Assembly: GCA_964407165.1 (NCBI GenBank)
Contig: CAYOUJ010000002.1
Span: 1-64,000, forward strand
Source: CAZPKH01 sp964407165
Lineage (GTDB): Bacteria > Bacteroidota > Bacteroidia > Bacteroidales > Muribaculaceae
DNA length: 64,000 nucleotides
Direction of reading: 5' to 3'
Shown here: piece by piece, positions 20,058-27,691 of the stretch
How the letters are laid out: every line of letters begins with the position of its first letter
Numbering within the stretch: the stretch's first letter is position 1
The notes under the pieces: generated by a model
What the model was told of the DNA's origin: nothing
The model's input: only the letters and a program-made list of their open reading frames with translations
Database searches by the model: none
Position numbers and translations under genes: made by a program

Positions 20058-20975
20058 ATGAGCGAGCCCAACATGCACCGCCGAGCCTTCTGGAACGACT
20101 ACTCCTCCCCCGGCATGTACATGCTCACCCTCGTCATTGACGGCCGCCGCCCCCTCCTTGGCATGCTCCGCGCCAACCCCCACCCCAACGTCGAGCTCTC
20201 ACCCCTCGGGCGCCGGATACTCAAGGAGGAACTACCACGCATTCCACGCTTCTACCCCAACGTAGAGGTGTGGAAAGCTTGTATTATGCCCGACCACATA
20301 CACTTTATTATATATGTAAGGGAGGCGTTCGAGGCCAAGAAGCATCTCGGCACCGTGGTCAACGGCTTCAAAACCGGATGCCGGCGCGCCTACCACGCCC
20401 TGCTCCCCGGCCTTCCTGACCCGCTCTTCGAGGCAAACTACAACGACCGCATACTCGTGGAGCACGCCGATCAGATGGCCGGTTGGAAACGCTACCTCGA
20501 CGACAATCCACGCCGACTCTGGCTCAAGCGCACGCATCCTGACCTTTTCACCGTCATGGCCACCGGCGAGATTGCGGGGATGGAGTGCCGGATGGTGGGC
20601 AACCGCTTCCTGCTCGACCTTCCCGACAAGGAGGCGGTGATAGTCCACCGCCGCTACTCGCCGGCCGAGGTGGAGGCTTGTCGCAAGAGGTGGCTGGCCT
20701 GTGCGCGACGCGGGGGCGTGCTCGTCAGTGCCGCCATAGCGCCGGTAGAGAAGGAGGTGATGCGCAGCGCCATGAGCGCGGGAGGGCGAGTCATATTGCT
20801 TCGCGAGAACGGTTTCCCGCCGCTATACAAGCCTGCAGGGGAGGCGTTTGATACCTGTGTGGAGGGGCGGCTGTTGATCATCAGCCCGTGGGAATATCAC
20901 ACGGACAAGAGGCTGATAACGAGGGAGCAGTGCCTGCAGCTCAACCGGCTGGCAGAAGCCATCGCGGGGCAGTGA
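20058..20975 (+). CDS. RAYT-type Y1 transposase fused to a DprA-like C-terminal domain
   Basis: A 305-residue protein. Residues 1-165 form a Y1 HuH nuclease: HIH (His80, His82, in PDHIHFIIYV) and RYLDDNPRRLW, where Tyr146 and the following NP fit the RAYT catalytic signature. Residues about 165-305 are an extra domain, with GGVLVSAAIAPVEKEVM, GGRVILLRENGFPPLY, GRLLIISPWEY and a C-terminal QLNRLAEAIA helix. This resembles the DprA/LOG-type Rossmann fold by pattern; that assignment is inference. The flanking REPs suggest it processes or moves them. ATG 20058 was chosen over 20073 because it retains a slightly fuller N terminus; either is possible. Confidence 0.85.
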   Translation: MSEPNMHRRAFWNDYSSPGMYMLTLVIDGRRPLLGMLRANPHPNVELSPLGRRILKEELPRIPRFYPNVEVWKACIMPDHIHFIIYVREAFEAKKHLGTVVNGFKTGCRRAYHALLPGLPDPLFEANYNDRILVEHADQMAGWKRYLDDNPRRLWLKRTHPDLFTVMATGEIAGMECRMVGNRFLLDLPDKEAVIVHRRYSPAEVEACRKRWLACARRGGVLVSAAIAPVEKEVMRSAMSAGGRVILLRENGFPPLYKPAGEAFDTCVEGRLLIISPWEYHTDKRLITREQCLQLNRLAEAIAGQ

Positions 20976-20976
20976 C

Positions 20977-21019
20977 GGGAGCCGCACAGCGGCTCCCCAC
21001 AAAGATCGGTTGCCTGACG
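20977..21019. repeat. Right REP of module 2
   Basis: A GGGAGCCGCACAGCGGCTCCC hairpin-type motif (20978-20998) followed by GATCGGTTGCCTGACG (21004-21019), the complement of the conserved left motif. It begins immediately after the transposase stop codon. Confidence 0.87.
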
Positions 21020-21141
21020 AAAAAGGGAGGAGGCTGTTATTTGTGGTCGTGGGTCAGGTGGCTGGCGTAGCTGAGAGGAGTATATCGCTATAAATTACGC
21101 CAATAACACATTCTACGAAAAAATTTTACAGATTTCATGGT

Positions 21142-21170
21142 TTTGATTTCATAGAATTTTCGTAATTTTG
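21142..21170 (+). promoter_or_regulatory. Putative promoter of the structured RNA
   Basis: TTTG at 21142-21145 and TAATTTTG at 21163-21170, spacer 17 (shorter than the usual 19-21). The predicted start falls at about 21175, where the first hairpin begins. Confidence 0.5.
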
Positions 21171-21174
21171 CAAA

Positions 21175-21393
21175 GTGTGCGGTAGAGACCGCCAACACCA
21201 TAGTTAATTAGAGACGTTATGTCTACTTCTTTAGTGAACGAAGCGTAGGAAACTTAATTCACACATAGGCAAGAGTAGGTCATAATTGTCTCCACGTCTA
21301 TAGGGCGTGGAGCTGTTATATCCACATCTGTCTATATAGGTTCTCCTACCACCTGTTCACTAAGGCGTGGCATAGCAGCCCACGCCTCTTTTT
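21175..21393 (+). ncRNA. Candidate ~220-nt structured RNA, unknown class
   Basis: A promoter box, a run of hairpins and an intrinsic terminator delimit a short noncoding transcript. Hairpins are GTGT-GCGGT/ACCGC-CA-ACAC (21175-21198), AGAC/GTCT (about 21212-21223) and CTCCACG/CGTGGAG (about 21292-21312). A long-range stem pairs TTAGTGAAC (21231-21239) with GTTCACTAA (21355-21363), enclosing a multibranch region with GTAGG/CCTAC. The terminator is AGGCGTGG/CCACGCCT then CTTTTTG. It lies between REP module 2 and a secreted protein gene. It does not match a class I can name. Confidence 0.55.
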
Positions 21394-21446
21394 GTGTTAC
21401 ATATAACGTTCCTGCAACGGGCTTAAGCAGGGACAAAATTTCGACA

Positions 21447-23933
21447 ATGAACCAAACATTAAAGTCATTAGTGACATTTCTTGTTGTCCTCATTCTGACG
21501 GTCGTCAGAATGGAGGCCCAGACAAGCACCTTGGCTGTAGGGGAGACTCTCACCATCGAAGTACCTTCGGTCTCTTACGGCTACATCGACAAAGTGATGT
21601 GGGGTTGCAATGAGCCCAATCTCGCATTCTTGAGTCAGACCGAGGCATCCGCGGTAATCCAATGCAAGGCATCTTTCAGCCAGATAGCCACCGTCAAGCT
21701 GGTCTATGTACAGAAGTATCTTGATTCAAAGGGTTTTACCCGTTCCAACACTTATTACAAAGAATACTACATCAAGTGCTCGCCAGATGGTGGGTCGAGC
21801 ACTGGCACTGTGGCAACCGGAATCTCCATCCAGCCCAAGGCATCGTTGAACTTGAATGAAGTTGTCAATATCCCCGTTATACTAACCCCGCTTGGCAGTA
21901 ACGGGGAATGGCTTTCACGCCAATCCAATATTATAGGAGGCATCGTTCAATATGACGGCTACCTGCAATATACGGCCCATAGCAGTCCCGGAACCACCAC
22001 TGTAACAGTCTATATGCAGGATGAGGATGGGGACACCTTTGCATCCTCCTCTTGTGAAGTGACCATATCCGACCCTGAAGCTACTGCTCCGGAAGCCATT
22101 TCCCTTCCCTATGGGAAAGTCATCCTACTTGACGAAACCGTTGTTCTGATGCCCTCGTTAGAACCAGAGGGGGCCACTACTACATTCTCCCGAACCAATT
22201 CCAATGCCGATGTAGCTCGCTGTTACGTGGGTGATTATGATGTGAAGGGTATCTCCTCAGGCCAAAGTATAATCACGTTTGAGACGGCCAATGGTCTGAT
22301 GGCCCGCTGTCGAGTTTTGGTAGTGGAATCCGAAATATCAGGCTTGGATGAGGCCTTTGCCGATTGTGTAGAAATTAATTATAACTACCCCTGTAAAGTA
22401 TCAGAAATTTCTGAGACCTCCTTTATCTCTGATTTAAAGCCTTCGTTGTTGTGGCATGCGCCCAAGAATGTTGTAAAGGCTTGGCAATCAACCGATTTAC
22501 AACTAGCCTCCGACAATAATTCGGAATTAACCTTCACATATTCAGAACGTAATGTCTCCATTCAATATTTACTTGACAGCGATGGGCTTGTTGATGGTGT
22601 AGTGTTTAGCCAACAAGACATGAATGACTTGTCCCAAGTGAAGTCTGAATGGTTCCAATCACTAACTATTCTTCATGAAGACAGTGTCACTTTGGTTGGA
22701 GTGGACGCCGAGAAAACAACTCTGGCCTTGGCTACCATAGAGGAGAGTGCCGGACATAAGTTTCTTGTAGTTTCTTGGAAACCCATTTACACCGAAGCAG
22801 AAGTCGTGGAGGTGTCACCGTTGGATCCCTCGGGCTATCATAAAGGTTATGGCTATGTTGACCTTGGCACCGGTGTGTATTGGGCAGTAGCGAATGTTGG
22901 TGCCTCGGCTCCGGAAGAATCCGGCGGTTACTATGCCTTTGGTGAGACAAGCACAAAGTCAACTTACTGGCTGGACTATTATAAATATTACAAAAACGGG
23001 TCGTATACATTGGGAACCAAAAACATCTCCGGAACCAGCTACGATGCAGCCACTGCCAAGATGGGCACCGGATGGCGTATGCCTACACGCACAGAAGCCC
23101 AAACCCTCCTCAACAACCTTTCTTGGTCGGTCACTACGATTAATGGTGTTAGGGGATTTAAGGGCGTAGCCTCCACCGGCAAAGCCATCTTTATCCCCTC
23201 GGCCGGATACAAGTATAATGCCACTACGATCTCGGGGTGGGCTTATGTATGGACAGGCACCTCGTATGATTTTGAAGTGTCATATAATTTATATTTAGCC
23301 AATTCCGGGAATACCATCAAATATAAAAAGATTGACAGATCCAACTCTCATTGGGGGTTATCAGTCAGAGGAGTCGTCAACCCGGACAATGTAGAGGAGC
23401 AGCCCGAACACTTAAGCGAAGATGCGAAAGGATGGTTTGTCGGTCCATTCCAAGAAATAGCTTGGACCGCTGACAGCCCGTTAACCTCAACGCCTCGTAA
23501 CGGGAAAGTGAGCATAATTCTTGATTTTTCTGGTGACGACCAATCTTTACAGTTGGCCTTGGCTGAAAGCATTGAGGGCTGGACTGACTGGAATAATAAT
23601 TGTTATCATACTTCCGGTCCTCTCTGCGATGGTGTTGAAGTTGATTTGGTGAAGGGAACGACAGCAACAGAGCGCACCTCCGACAATAACCTGGTTGTTG
23701 AATCTCCGGGATATTGGGAGATTGAGGTAGACTTGAAAGAGATGACAATCCAAGCGAAAAAACTCACACCACCAACTATCACGTTTATTCCTACGCCCGT
23801 GGCAGACCAAGGAGACCAAACGGTTAAATGGTATACAGTAGAGGGCATCCAAGTACAAACACCAATTCCCGGTCGCTTGTATATTATGAAACAAGGAGCC
23901 AAGGCTATTAAAATAATATATCCTGGCAAGTAA
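21447..23933 (+). CDS. Secreted Ig-like protein with FISUMP-type domain
   Basis: An 828-residue exported protein of unknown function. A hydrophobic signal segment (LVTFLVVLILTVVRMEAQ) is followed by several Ig/Big2-like segments to about residue 450. A domain matching the Fibrobacter succinogenes major paralogous domain pattern follows (about 465-650: YVDLGTGVYWAVANVGAS, GYYAFGE, GWRMPTRTEAQ). A further beta region and a type IX-like tail (KWYTVEGIQVQTP ... GRLYIMKQG) end the protein. Base composition is clearly less GC-rich and codon choice less C-ending than flanking genes, suggesting acquisition from another lineage. The structured RNA candidate ends ~55 bases upstream. Surface attachment is inferred. 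Confidence 0.8.
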   Translation: MNQTLKSLVTFLVVLILTVVRMEAQTSTLAVGETLTIEVPSVSYGYIDKVMWGCNEPNLAFLSQTEASAVIQCKASFSQIATVKLVYVQKYLDSKGFTRSNTYYKEYYIKCSPDGGSSTGTVATGISIQPKASLNLNEVVNIPVILTPLGSNGEWLSRQSNIIGGIVQYDGYLQYTAHSSPGTTTVTVYMQDEDGDTFASSSCEVTISDPEATAPEAISLPYGKVILLDETVVLMPSLEPEGATTTFSRTNSNADVARCYVGDYDVKGISSGQSIITFETANGLMARCRVLVVESEISGLDEAFADCVEINYNYPCKVSEISETSFISDLKPSLLWHAPKNVVKAWQSTDLQLASDNNSELTFTYSERNVSIQYLLDSDGLVDGVVFSQQDMNDLSQVKSEWFQSLTILHEDSVTLVGVDAEKTTLALATIEESAGHKFLVVSWKPIYTEAEVVEVSPLDPSGYHKGYGYVDLGTGVYWAVANVGASAPEESGGYYAFGETSTKSTYWLDYYKYYKNGSYTLGTKNISGTSYDAATAKMGTGWRMPTRTEAQTLLNNLSWSVTTINGVRGFKGVASTGKAIFIPSAGYKYNATTISGWAYVWTGTSYDFEVSYNLYLANSGNTIKYKKIDRSNSHWGLSVRGVVNPDNVEEQPEHLSEDAKGWFVGPFQEIAWTADSPLTSTPRNGKVSIILDFSGDDQSLQLALAESIEGWTDWNNNCYHTSGPLCDGVEVDLVKGTTATERTSDNNLVVESPGYWEIEVDLKEMTIQAKKLTPPTITFIPTPVADQGDQTVKWYTVEGIQVQTPIPGRLYIMKQGAKAIKIIYPGK

Positions 23934-23963
23934 GTTTCAGCGACAATCAACCGCTGCACACAC

Positions 23964-23996
23964 AGGGAGGGATCTTCAGGTTCCCTCCCTTAATCT
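23964..23996 (+). terminator. Hairpin after the FISUMP protein gene
   Basis: AGGGAGGGA (23964-23972) pairs with TCCCTCCCT (23982-23990), followed by a weak T-containing stretch. Confidence 0.65.
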
Positions 23997-24030
23997 TGTC
24001 ATCCTATATTAATGCGGTGGGGGCTTTGGG

Positions 24031-24753
24031 TTAGAGGGGGTGGGTGAGATGGCGGGAGTAGATGAGGCGGGAGGCGGGGGCGTGGAAGGCACGGAGGGCT
24101 GGGTCGGCGCCCTGGCGGGGGGTGCGGATAAAGGGCCGGAAGAGCAGGTCGGCCAGTGGGTCGAACCATCGGTCCATGCTGATCATGCCGGTTGATACGA
24201 CACCGGGGTCGGCGCAGTTAATGCGCAGGCGGCGTCCTTCGGGGGATGCTGCCAGCTCTGCCATCCAGCGTGTCAGGGCTTTCTTTGAGCGGCCGTAGGT
24301 GCCTAATTGCGAGAACTTTCGCTCGGGGACGTCGAGGGGAGTGTCCCCGGGCCACAGGCGGGTGATTGAGGTGGTGGCCACCACGGCGCCGCCGTCGGCG
24401 ATGAGGGGAAGAGTAAGCTCGGTAAAAAGGCGCGTATGCCAATAGTTTACGAGCATGGTAATTTCGCGGCCCTGACCGTCTGTCTGCCACCGGCGCTGCA
24501 TGACGCCGGCGTTGTTGATGACGCCCGCGAGTGGACGGCCGTCGGCGCGGAGGATTTCGGCGACACGGCGCACGGAGGTTTCGTCGGCGAGGTCGAGGGG
24601 AAGGAAACGGGCGTCTGGGAGTTTGTCAAGCAGCGCCCGGGCCTTGGCCTCGGAGCGGCAAGCGAGCCACAGCGGGTAACCCTCCTCGGCCAGCCGGAGA
24701 GCTATCTGGATGCCGATGGCGCCGGTGGCGCCTGTGACGACGACGGGGTTCAT
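24031..24753 (-). CDS. Short-chain dehydrogenase/reductase 1 of the steroid-type cluster
   Basis: A 240-residue NAD(P)-dependent oxidoreductase. Cofactor motif TGATGAIG (about residue 8), NNAG (about 82), catalytic Ser in the ATTSITRLW segment and YxxxK as YGRSKKA. The pattern resembles retinol-dehydrogenase-like SDRs. It is the last gene of a four-gene minus-strand operon and its ATG overlaps the preceding stop codon by four bases (ATGA), implying translational coupling. With a 5-alpha-reductase and an OYE in the same transcript, a hydroxysteroid dehydrogenase role is plausible. Position and stereospecificity cannot be read from sequence. Confidence 0.85.
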   Translation of the reverse strand: MNPVVVTGATGAIGIQIALRLAEEGYPLWLACRSEAKARALLDKLPDARFLPLDLADETSVRRVAEILRADGRPLAGVINNAGVMQRRWQTDGQGREITMLVNYWHTRLFTELTLPLIADGGAVVATTSITRLWPGDTPLDVPERKFSQLGTYGRSKKALTRWMAELAASPEGRRLRINCADPGVVSTGMISMDRWFDPLADLLFRPFIRTPRQGADPALRAFHAPASRLIYSRHLTHPL

Positions 24754-25541
24754 GGGCGGGTAATTCCCTTGTCGAGCATGAGCCGCTTGACTAGCATGCG
24801 TCCGTGGGTGGGGGTTATGCCGACAAAGAGGATGCCGAGGCGGTTTATAAATCCGTTGATATACTGCTGTTTGCCTTTAAGCAAGGCCTTTACGGCGCCG
24901 CGGGCGAAGGCCTCGGGGCGCTGGATGGCGTGGAGCCGCAGGGCGAGGCGTTTGAGCTTGGGGGGAAGGCCGAAGAGGTCGGTGGCGATGCCGCCGGGGA
25001 CCGCGACGGTCACTGTGACTCCGCTGTCACGCATCTCGTAGTGGAGGCAGCGCGAGAAGACTCGGATGTAAGCCTTTGTGGCAGCATACATTGCGAGGCC
25101 GGGGGCGGGTGTCCAGCAGGACATGGAGCTCATGTTGAGTATGCGGCCGCGGCCTTGCGCTGCGAAGTGGGCGGCGGCAAGGCGGCTGAGGTGCGTCACG
25201 GCGGCCACATGCAGGTCTATGAAAGCCTGTATCTTGCCGGGAGGGGTGTCGGTCAGGAAGTTGAAGGAGAAGATGCCGGCGTTGTTGACCACAATTTCAA
25301 GCGTGCCGTCGAGGGCGGTTGCCCAGGCCATTACGCGCTCCGGGGCGCCCGAGTCGCAGAGGTTGCACCAGAGCGTCTCGACGTTGACGCCAAGCTCACC
25401 GCGGAGGCTCTCGGCGCATTTTGGCAGCTCCGCCTCCTGGTTCGACACCAGGGCGAGGGCGTAGCCGCGCCGCCCCAATTCGCGCGCCAGGCACAGGCCT
25501 ATGCCCGACGAGCCGCCCGTAACCACAGCCCACTTGCTCAT
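24750..25541 (-). CDS. Short-chain dehydrogenase/reductase 2, candidate hydroxysteroid dehydrogenase
   Basis: A 263-residue classical SDR. Visible are TGGSSGIG (about residue 8), NNAG (about 88), catalytic Ser in MSSMS and YAATK. The C-terminal region after PGG is long and hydrophobic (LGILFVGITPTHG), as in membrane-associated SDRs such as 17-beta-HSD12 or 3-ketosphinganine reductase types. Both its junctions are ATGA overlaps, with the OYE upstream and SDR1 downstream. Context suggests it reduces or oxidises a steroid hydroxyl (for example a 3-oxo group after A-ring reduction). An alternative is 3-ketosphinganine reduction, given the neighbouring lipid operon. Confidence 0.87.
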   Translation of the reverse strand: MSKWAVVTGGSSGIGLCLARELGRRGYALALVSNQEAELPKCAESLRGELGVNVETLWCNLCDSGAPERVMAWATALDGTLEIVVNNAGIFSFNFLTDTPPGKIQAFIDLHVAAVTHLSRLAAAHFAAQGRGRILNMSSMSCWTPAPGLAMYAATKAYIRVFSRCLHYEMRDSGVTVTVAVPGGIATDLFGLPPKLKRLALRLHAIQRPEAFARGAVKALLKGKQQYINGFINRLGILFVGITPTHGRMLVKRLMLDKGITRP

Positions 25542-26764
25542 TTCTGACGTGCTTTGATTTCTTCGATTTCGCGGAGGATGCGCGGCGGGAGCTGCTCACG
25601 CAGGCATTTGTGGCATGCCATCTCCAACGAGTACATGCGTGCTATACAGTAGTTTACGTGGTCGCAGTCGCAGCGCTCGGCGCCCTGGCGGAGGTGGTTT
25701 ACAAACTCCGGATCGCGCAGCAGCGCGCGGCCCATCTGCACGGCCTCGAAGCCCTCTGAGAGCACCTGCTCGATGCCCTCGCGGCTGACGGCGCCGCCGA
25801 CGTAGATGAGCTTGCCGGTGCACTCCCGGCGGAATCGGCGGGCGTCGTCGAGGAAGTAGAGGTCGCGGTAGGGCACCGTCGGTATCATCATCTTGCCAAC
25901 CAGGCGCACGCCGTATTTGAGCCACCACTGGCGCATGTAGTGCGTCATGGCGTAGACGGGCATCTCGCCGCGCATCACGTACATGGGCGCTTTGCTGACG
26001 AAACCCCCGCTGAGCACCAGGGCGTGTGCGCCGAGGCGCTCGAGCTCGCGGGCGACTGTTATACAGTCGTCTATCTCGAGTCCGCCCTTGAAGCCATCGC
26101 GCATGTTGGTCTTTACGACCACGGCCATGTCAGACCCGGCGGCGTCCATGACCTGCTCCATGCACATGCGCATGAAGCGCATGCGGTTGTCGAGACTGCC
26201 GCCGTACCGGTCGTGGCGCTTGTTGGTGAAGGGGGAGAGGAACTGGGATATGAGGTAACCATGTCCGGCGTGGACCTCCACGCAGTCAAATCCGGCGCGG
26301 CGTGCGATGTTGACCGCCTCGCCAAACTGACGGGCTATCTCCTGCAGCTCGTCGTGGTGGAGTGCTCGGCACCAGGTGGGGCTGTAGAGGTTGAAGCCGG
26401 AGGAGGGACCGACAGGCGTCTGGCCGGCCGTCGAGCGGTGGGTCATGTTGCCGCAGTGGCCAATTTGTATCGAGGCCTTGGCGCCGGCGGCGTGGATGTC
26501 GTCGGTGATTTTGCGCAGGTCGCCCTCGACCTCGGGACGCAGCCACAGCTGGGTGTCGAAGCTGAGCCCCGAGCGGCATACGGCTGCGTAGGCGAGGGTG
26601 GTCATGCCCACGCCCCCGCGGGCGACGCCGACGTGGTAGTCGCGGAGTTGCTGCGTAGGGCCGTTGTCGCGGCCCATACCCTCGAAGGCAGCGGAGCGGA
26701 TGGCGCGGTTGCGCAGCGTCAGCGGGCCTATGTGGGCCTCGGTAAACAGTTTTTGGTCAGGCAT
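25538..26764 (-). CDS. Old Yellow Enzyme-family NADH:flavin oxidoreductase, candidate steroid 5-beta-reductase
   Basis: A 408-residue FMN-dependent enoate reductase TIM barrel. Family signs include FTEAHIGPLTLRNRAIRSA at the start, QIGHCGNMTH, the HAGHGYLISQFLSPFTNKRHD segment with catalytic His/Tyr region, YGGSLDNRMRF, and GRALLRDPEFV. It lacks the C-terminal FAD/NAD domains of full-length BaiCD-type enzymes. After the barrel there is a Cys-rich stretch (CDCDHVNYC ... ACHKC) with spacing unlike the standard OYE 4Fe-4S motif. It lies 3 bases after the 5-alpha-reductase. In gut Bacteroidetes such an enzyme next to a 5-alpha-reductase removes the delta-4 bond of 3-oxo bile acids; substrate here is inferred. 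Confidence 0.87.
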   Translation of the reverse strand: MPDQKLFTEAHIGPLTLRNRAIRSAAFEGMGRDNGPTQQLRDYHVGVARGGVGMTTLAYAAVCRSGLSFDTQLWLRPEVEGDLRKITDDIHAAGAKASIQIGHCGNMTHRSTAGQTPVGPSSGFNLYSPTWCRALHHDELQEIARQFGEAVNIARRAGFDCVEVHAGHGYLISQFLSPFTNKRHDRYGGSLDNRMRFMRMCMEQVMDAAGSDMAVVVKTNMRDGFKGGLEIDDCITVARELERLGAHALVLSGGFVSKAPMYVMRGEMPVYAMTHYMRQWWLKYGVRLVGKMMIPTVPYRDLYFLDDARRFRRECTGKLIYVGGAVSREGIEQVLSEGFEAVQMGRALLRDPEFVNHLRQGAERCDCDHVNYCIARMYSLEMACHKCLREQLPPRILREIEEIKARQK

Positions 26765-26767
26765 TTA

Positions 26768-27556
26768 TCAGTATATAAACGGTATTATGTATCGGCGGTG
26801 GAGGCGCGCGTAGGTGTCGCCAAACTCACGGAGATAGCGACGGTGGAGCTGCATGGCGCGCGGGGCGAGGTTGGCGAAGGTCCAAAGGGCGAACACGGCG
26901 CCTGCCCAGCTCCAGCTGAGCAGTGCGAAGCCCACCCACTCTGCAAATTCGCCGAAGTAGTTGGCGGAGCAGACGAAGCGGAACATGCCTCCGCGGGGTA
27001 TGTAATGTCCGCGGTCGCCGGGGCTGCGCAAATGGCGTATGATATAGTCGCTGTGGAGGTTGACGGCCATGCCGGCGATGAAGACGGCGAGGCCGAGCCA
27101 GAACACCGGGTTCATGCCCCAGCCGTCGTAATAGTCCGACGGAGCCACAATGTATAGCCAGCCGGCTATCAGATAGGCATTTATCGCATTGAACATCAAC
27201 CCCATGGCAATGATGGCGAGGGGCATGCGGCTGCGGCCCCGGATGAGGAGGGGAAAGATGATGGAGCGCTGGGTGTAGTGCACGGCGAAGAGGCCACCTA
27301 TGACGAGCGGCCACGGCTGCGCCGCGGCAGCAAGCCCCTCGCTGTAAGCAAAATACCACACCGCGATGAAGCACAGCAGCGCCGGCAGCTCCATGAGCAC
27401 CCACCCCGGGCGGTTAGATACCGACGGGCCCCACTTGGGGGTGTACATCACGCCGTAGCCCGCGTTGATCCACCGCAGGGCCACGAACACCGGCACGCTC
27501 AGCACGGCCACGCACACCAGCACCGTCCAGTAAACATTCGGCTCAAAGAGTGTCAT
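26768..27556 (-). CDS. Steroid 5-alpha-reductase family membrane enzyme (SRD5A/DET2-like)
   Basis: A 262-residue integral membrane protein with about six to seven hydrophobic segments. The C-terminal signature IPRGGMFRFVCSANYFGEF, then EWVGFALLSW and FANLAPRAM ... HRRYIIPFIY, is the hallmark of eukaryotic 3-oxo-5-alpha-steroid 4-dehydrogenases. These reduce the delta-4 double bond of 3-oxo-steroids with NADPH. It leads a four-gene operon followed by an OYE reductase and two SDRs. I chose ATG 27556 because a consensus promoter (TTTG-N19-TAACTTTG) lies immediately upstream; a start nine codons earlier would put the promoter inside the gene. The mRNA would be almost leaderless. Alternative: reduction of another enone lipid. 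Confidence 0.9.
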   Translation of the reverse strand: MTLFEPNVYWTVLVCVAVLSVPVFVALRWINAGYGVMYTPKWGPSVSNRPGWVLMELPALLCFIAVWYFAYSEGLAAAAQPWPLVIGGLFAVHYTQRSIIFPLLIRGRSRMPLAIIAMGLMFNAINAYLIAGWLYIVAPSDYYDGWGMNPVFWLGLAVFIAGMAVNLHSDYIIRHLRSPGDRGHYIPRGGMFRFVCSANYFGEFAEWVGFALLSWSWAGAVFALWTFANLAPRAMQLHRRYLREFGDTYARLHRRYIIPFIY

Positions 27557-27561
27557 GGCCA

Positions 27562-27592
27562 CAAAGTTAGCAAAAATTTCCATACCCCCAAA
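27562..27592 (-). promoter_or_regulatory. Consensus promoter of the steroid-type operon
   Basis: On the minus strand TTTG (27592-27589), 19-base spacer and TAACTTTG (27569-27562), with the ATG five bases later. The full match makes this one of the best promoters in the window. Confidence 0.8.
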
Positions 27593-27691
27593 ATAAACTA
27601 TAACGCCCCGATGGCCTCTGCCAAGGCGTTAATGGCCCGTGGGGTGGTCGGTTATTTTATTGAGAGCTAACAGATGACCGCGGCGGCGATT

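Larger units (their letters stand above)
19941..21019. mobile_element. REP/RAYT module 2: Y1 transposase gene with inverted REP ends
   Basis: The left end has two direct copies of a 45-base unit beginning CGTCAGGCAACCGATCC. The right end has the inverted GATCGGTTGCCTGACG at 21004-21019. Each end carries a short GC hairpin next to the conserved motif. The transposase gene fills the interior. This is a typical REP-RAYT organisation. Confidence 0.82.

Noticed and set aside
21175..21393. RNA candidate considered as tRNA, tmRNA or 6S
   Set aside because: No cloverleaf, no CCA or tag-peptide frame, and no 6S-like single long bulged hairpin could be drawn by eye.
24031..27556. Operon considered as fatty acid enoyl/ketoacyl reductases
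   Set aside because: The first gene's SRD5A signature is steroid-reductase type and no acyl-carrier or condensing enzymes are nearby; kept only as an alternative.
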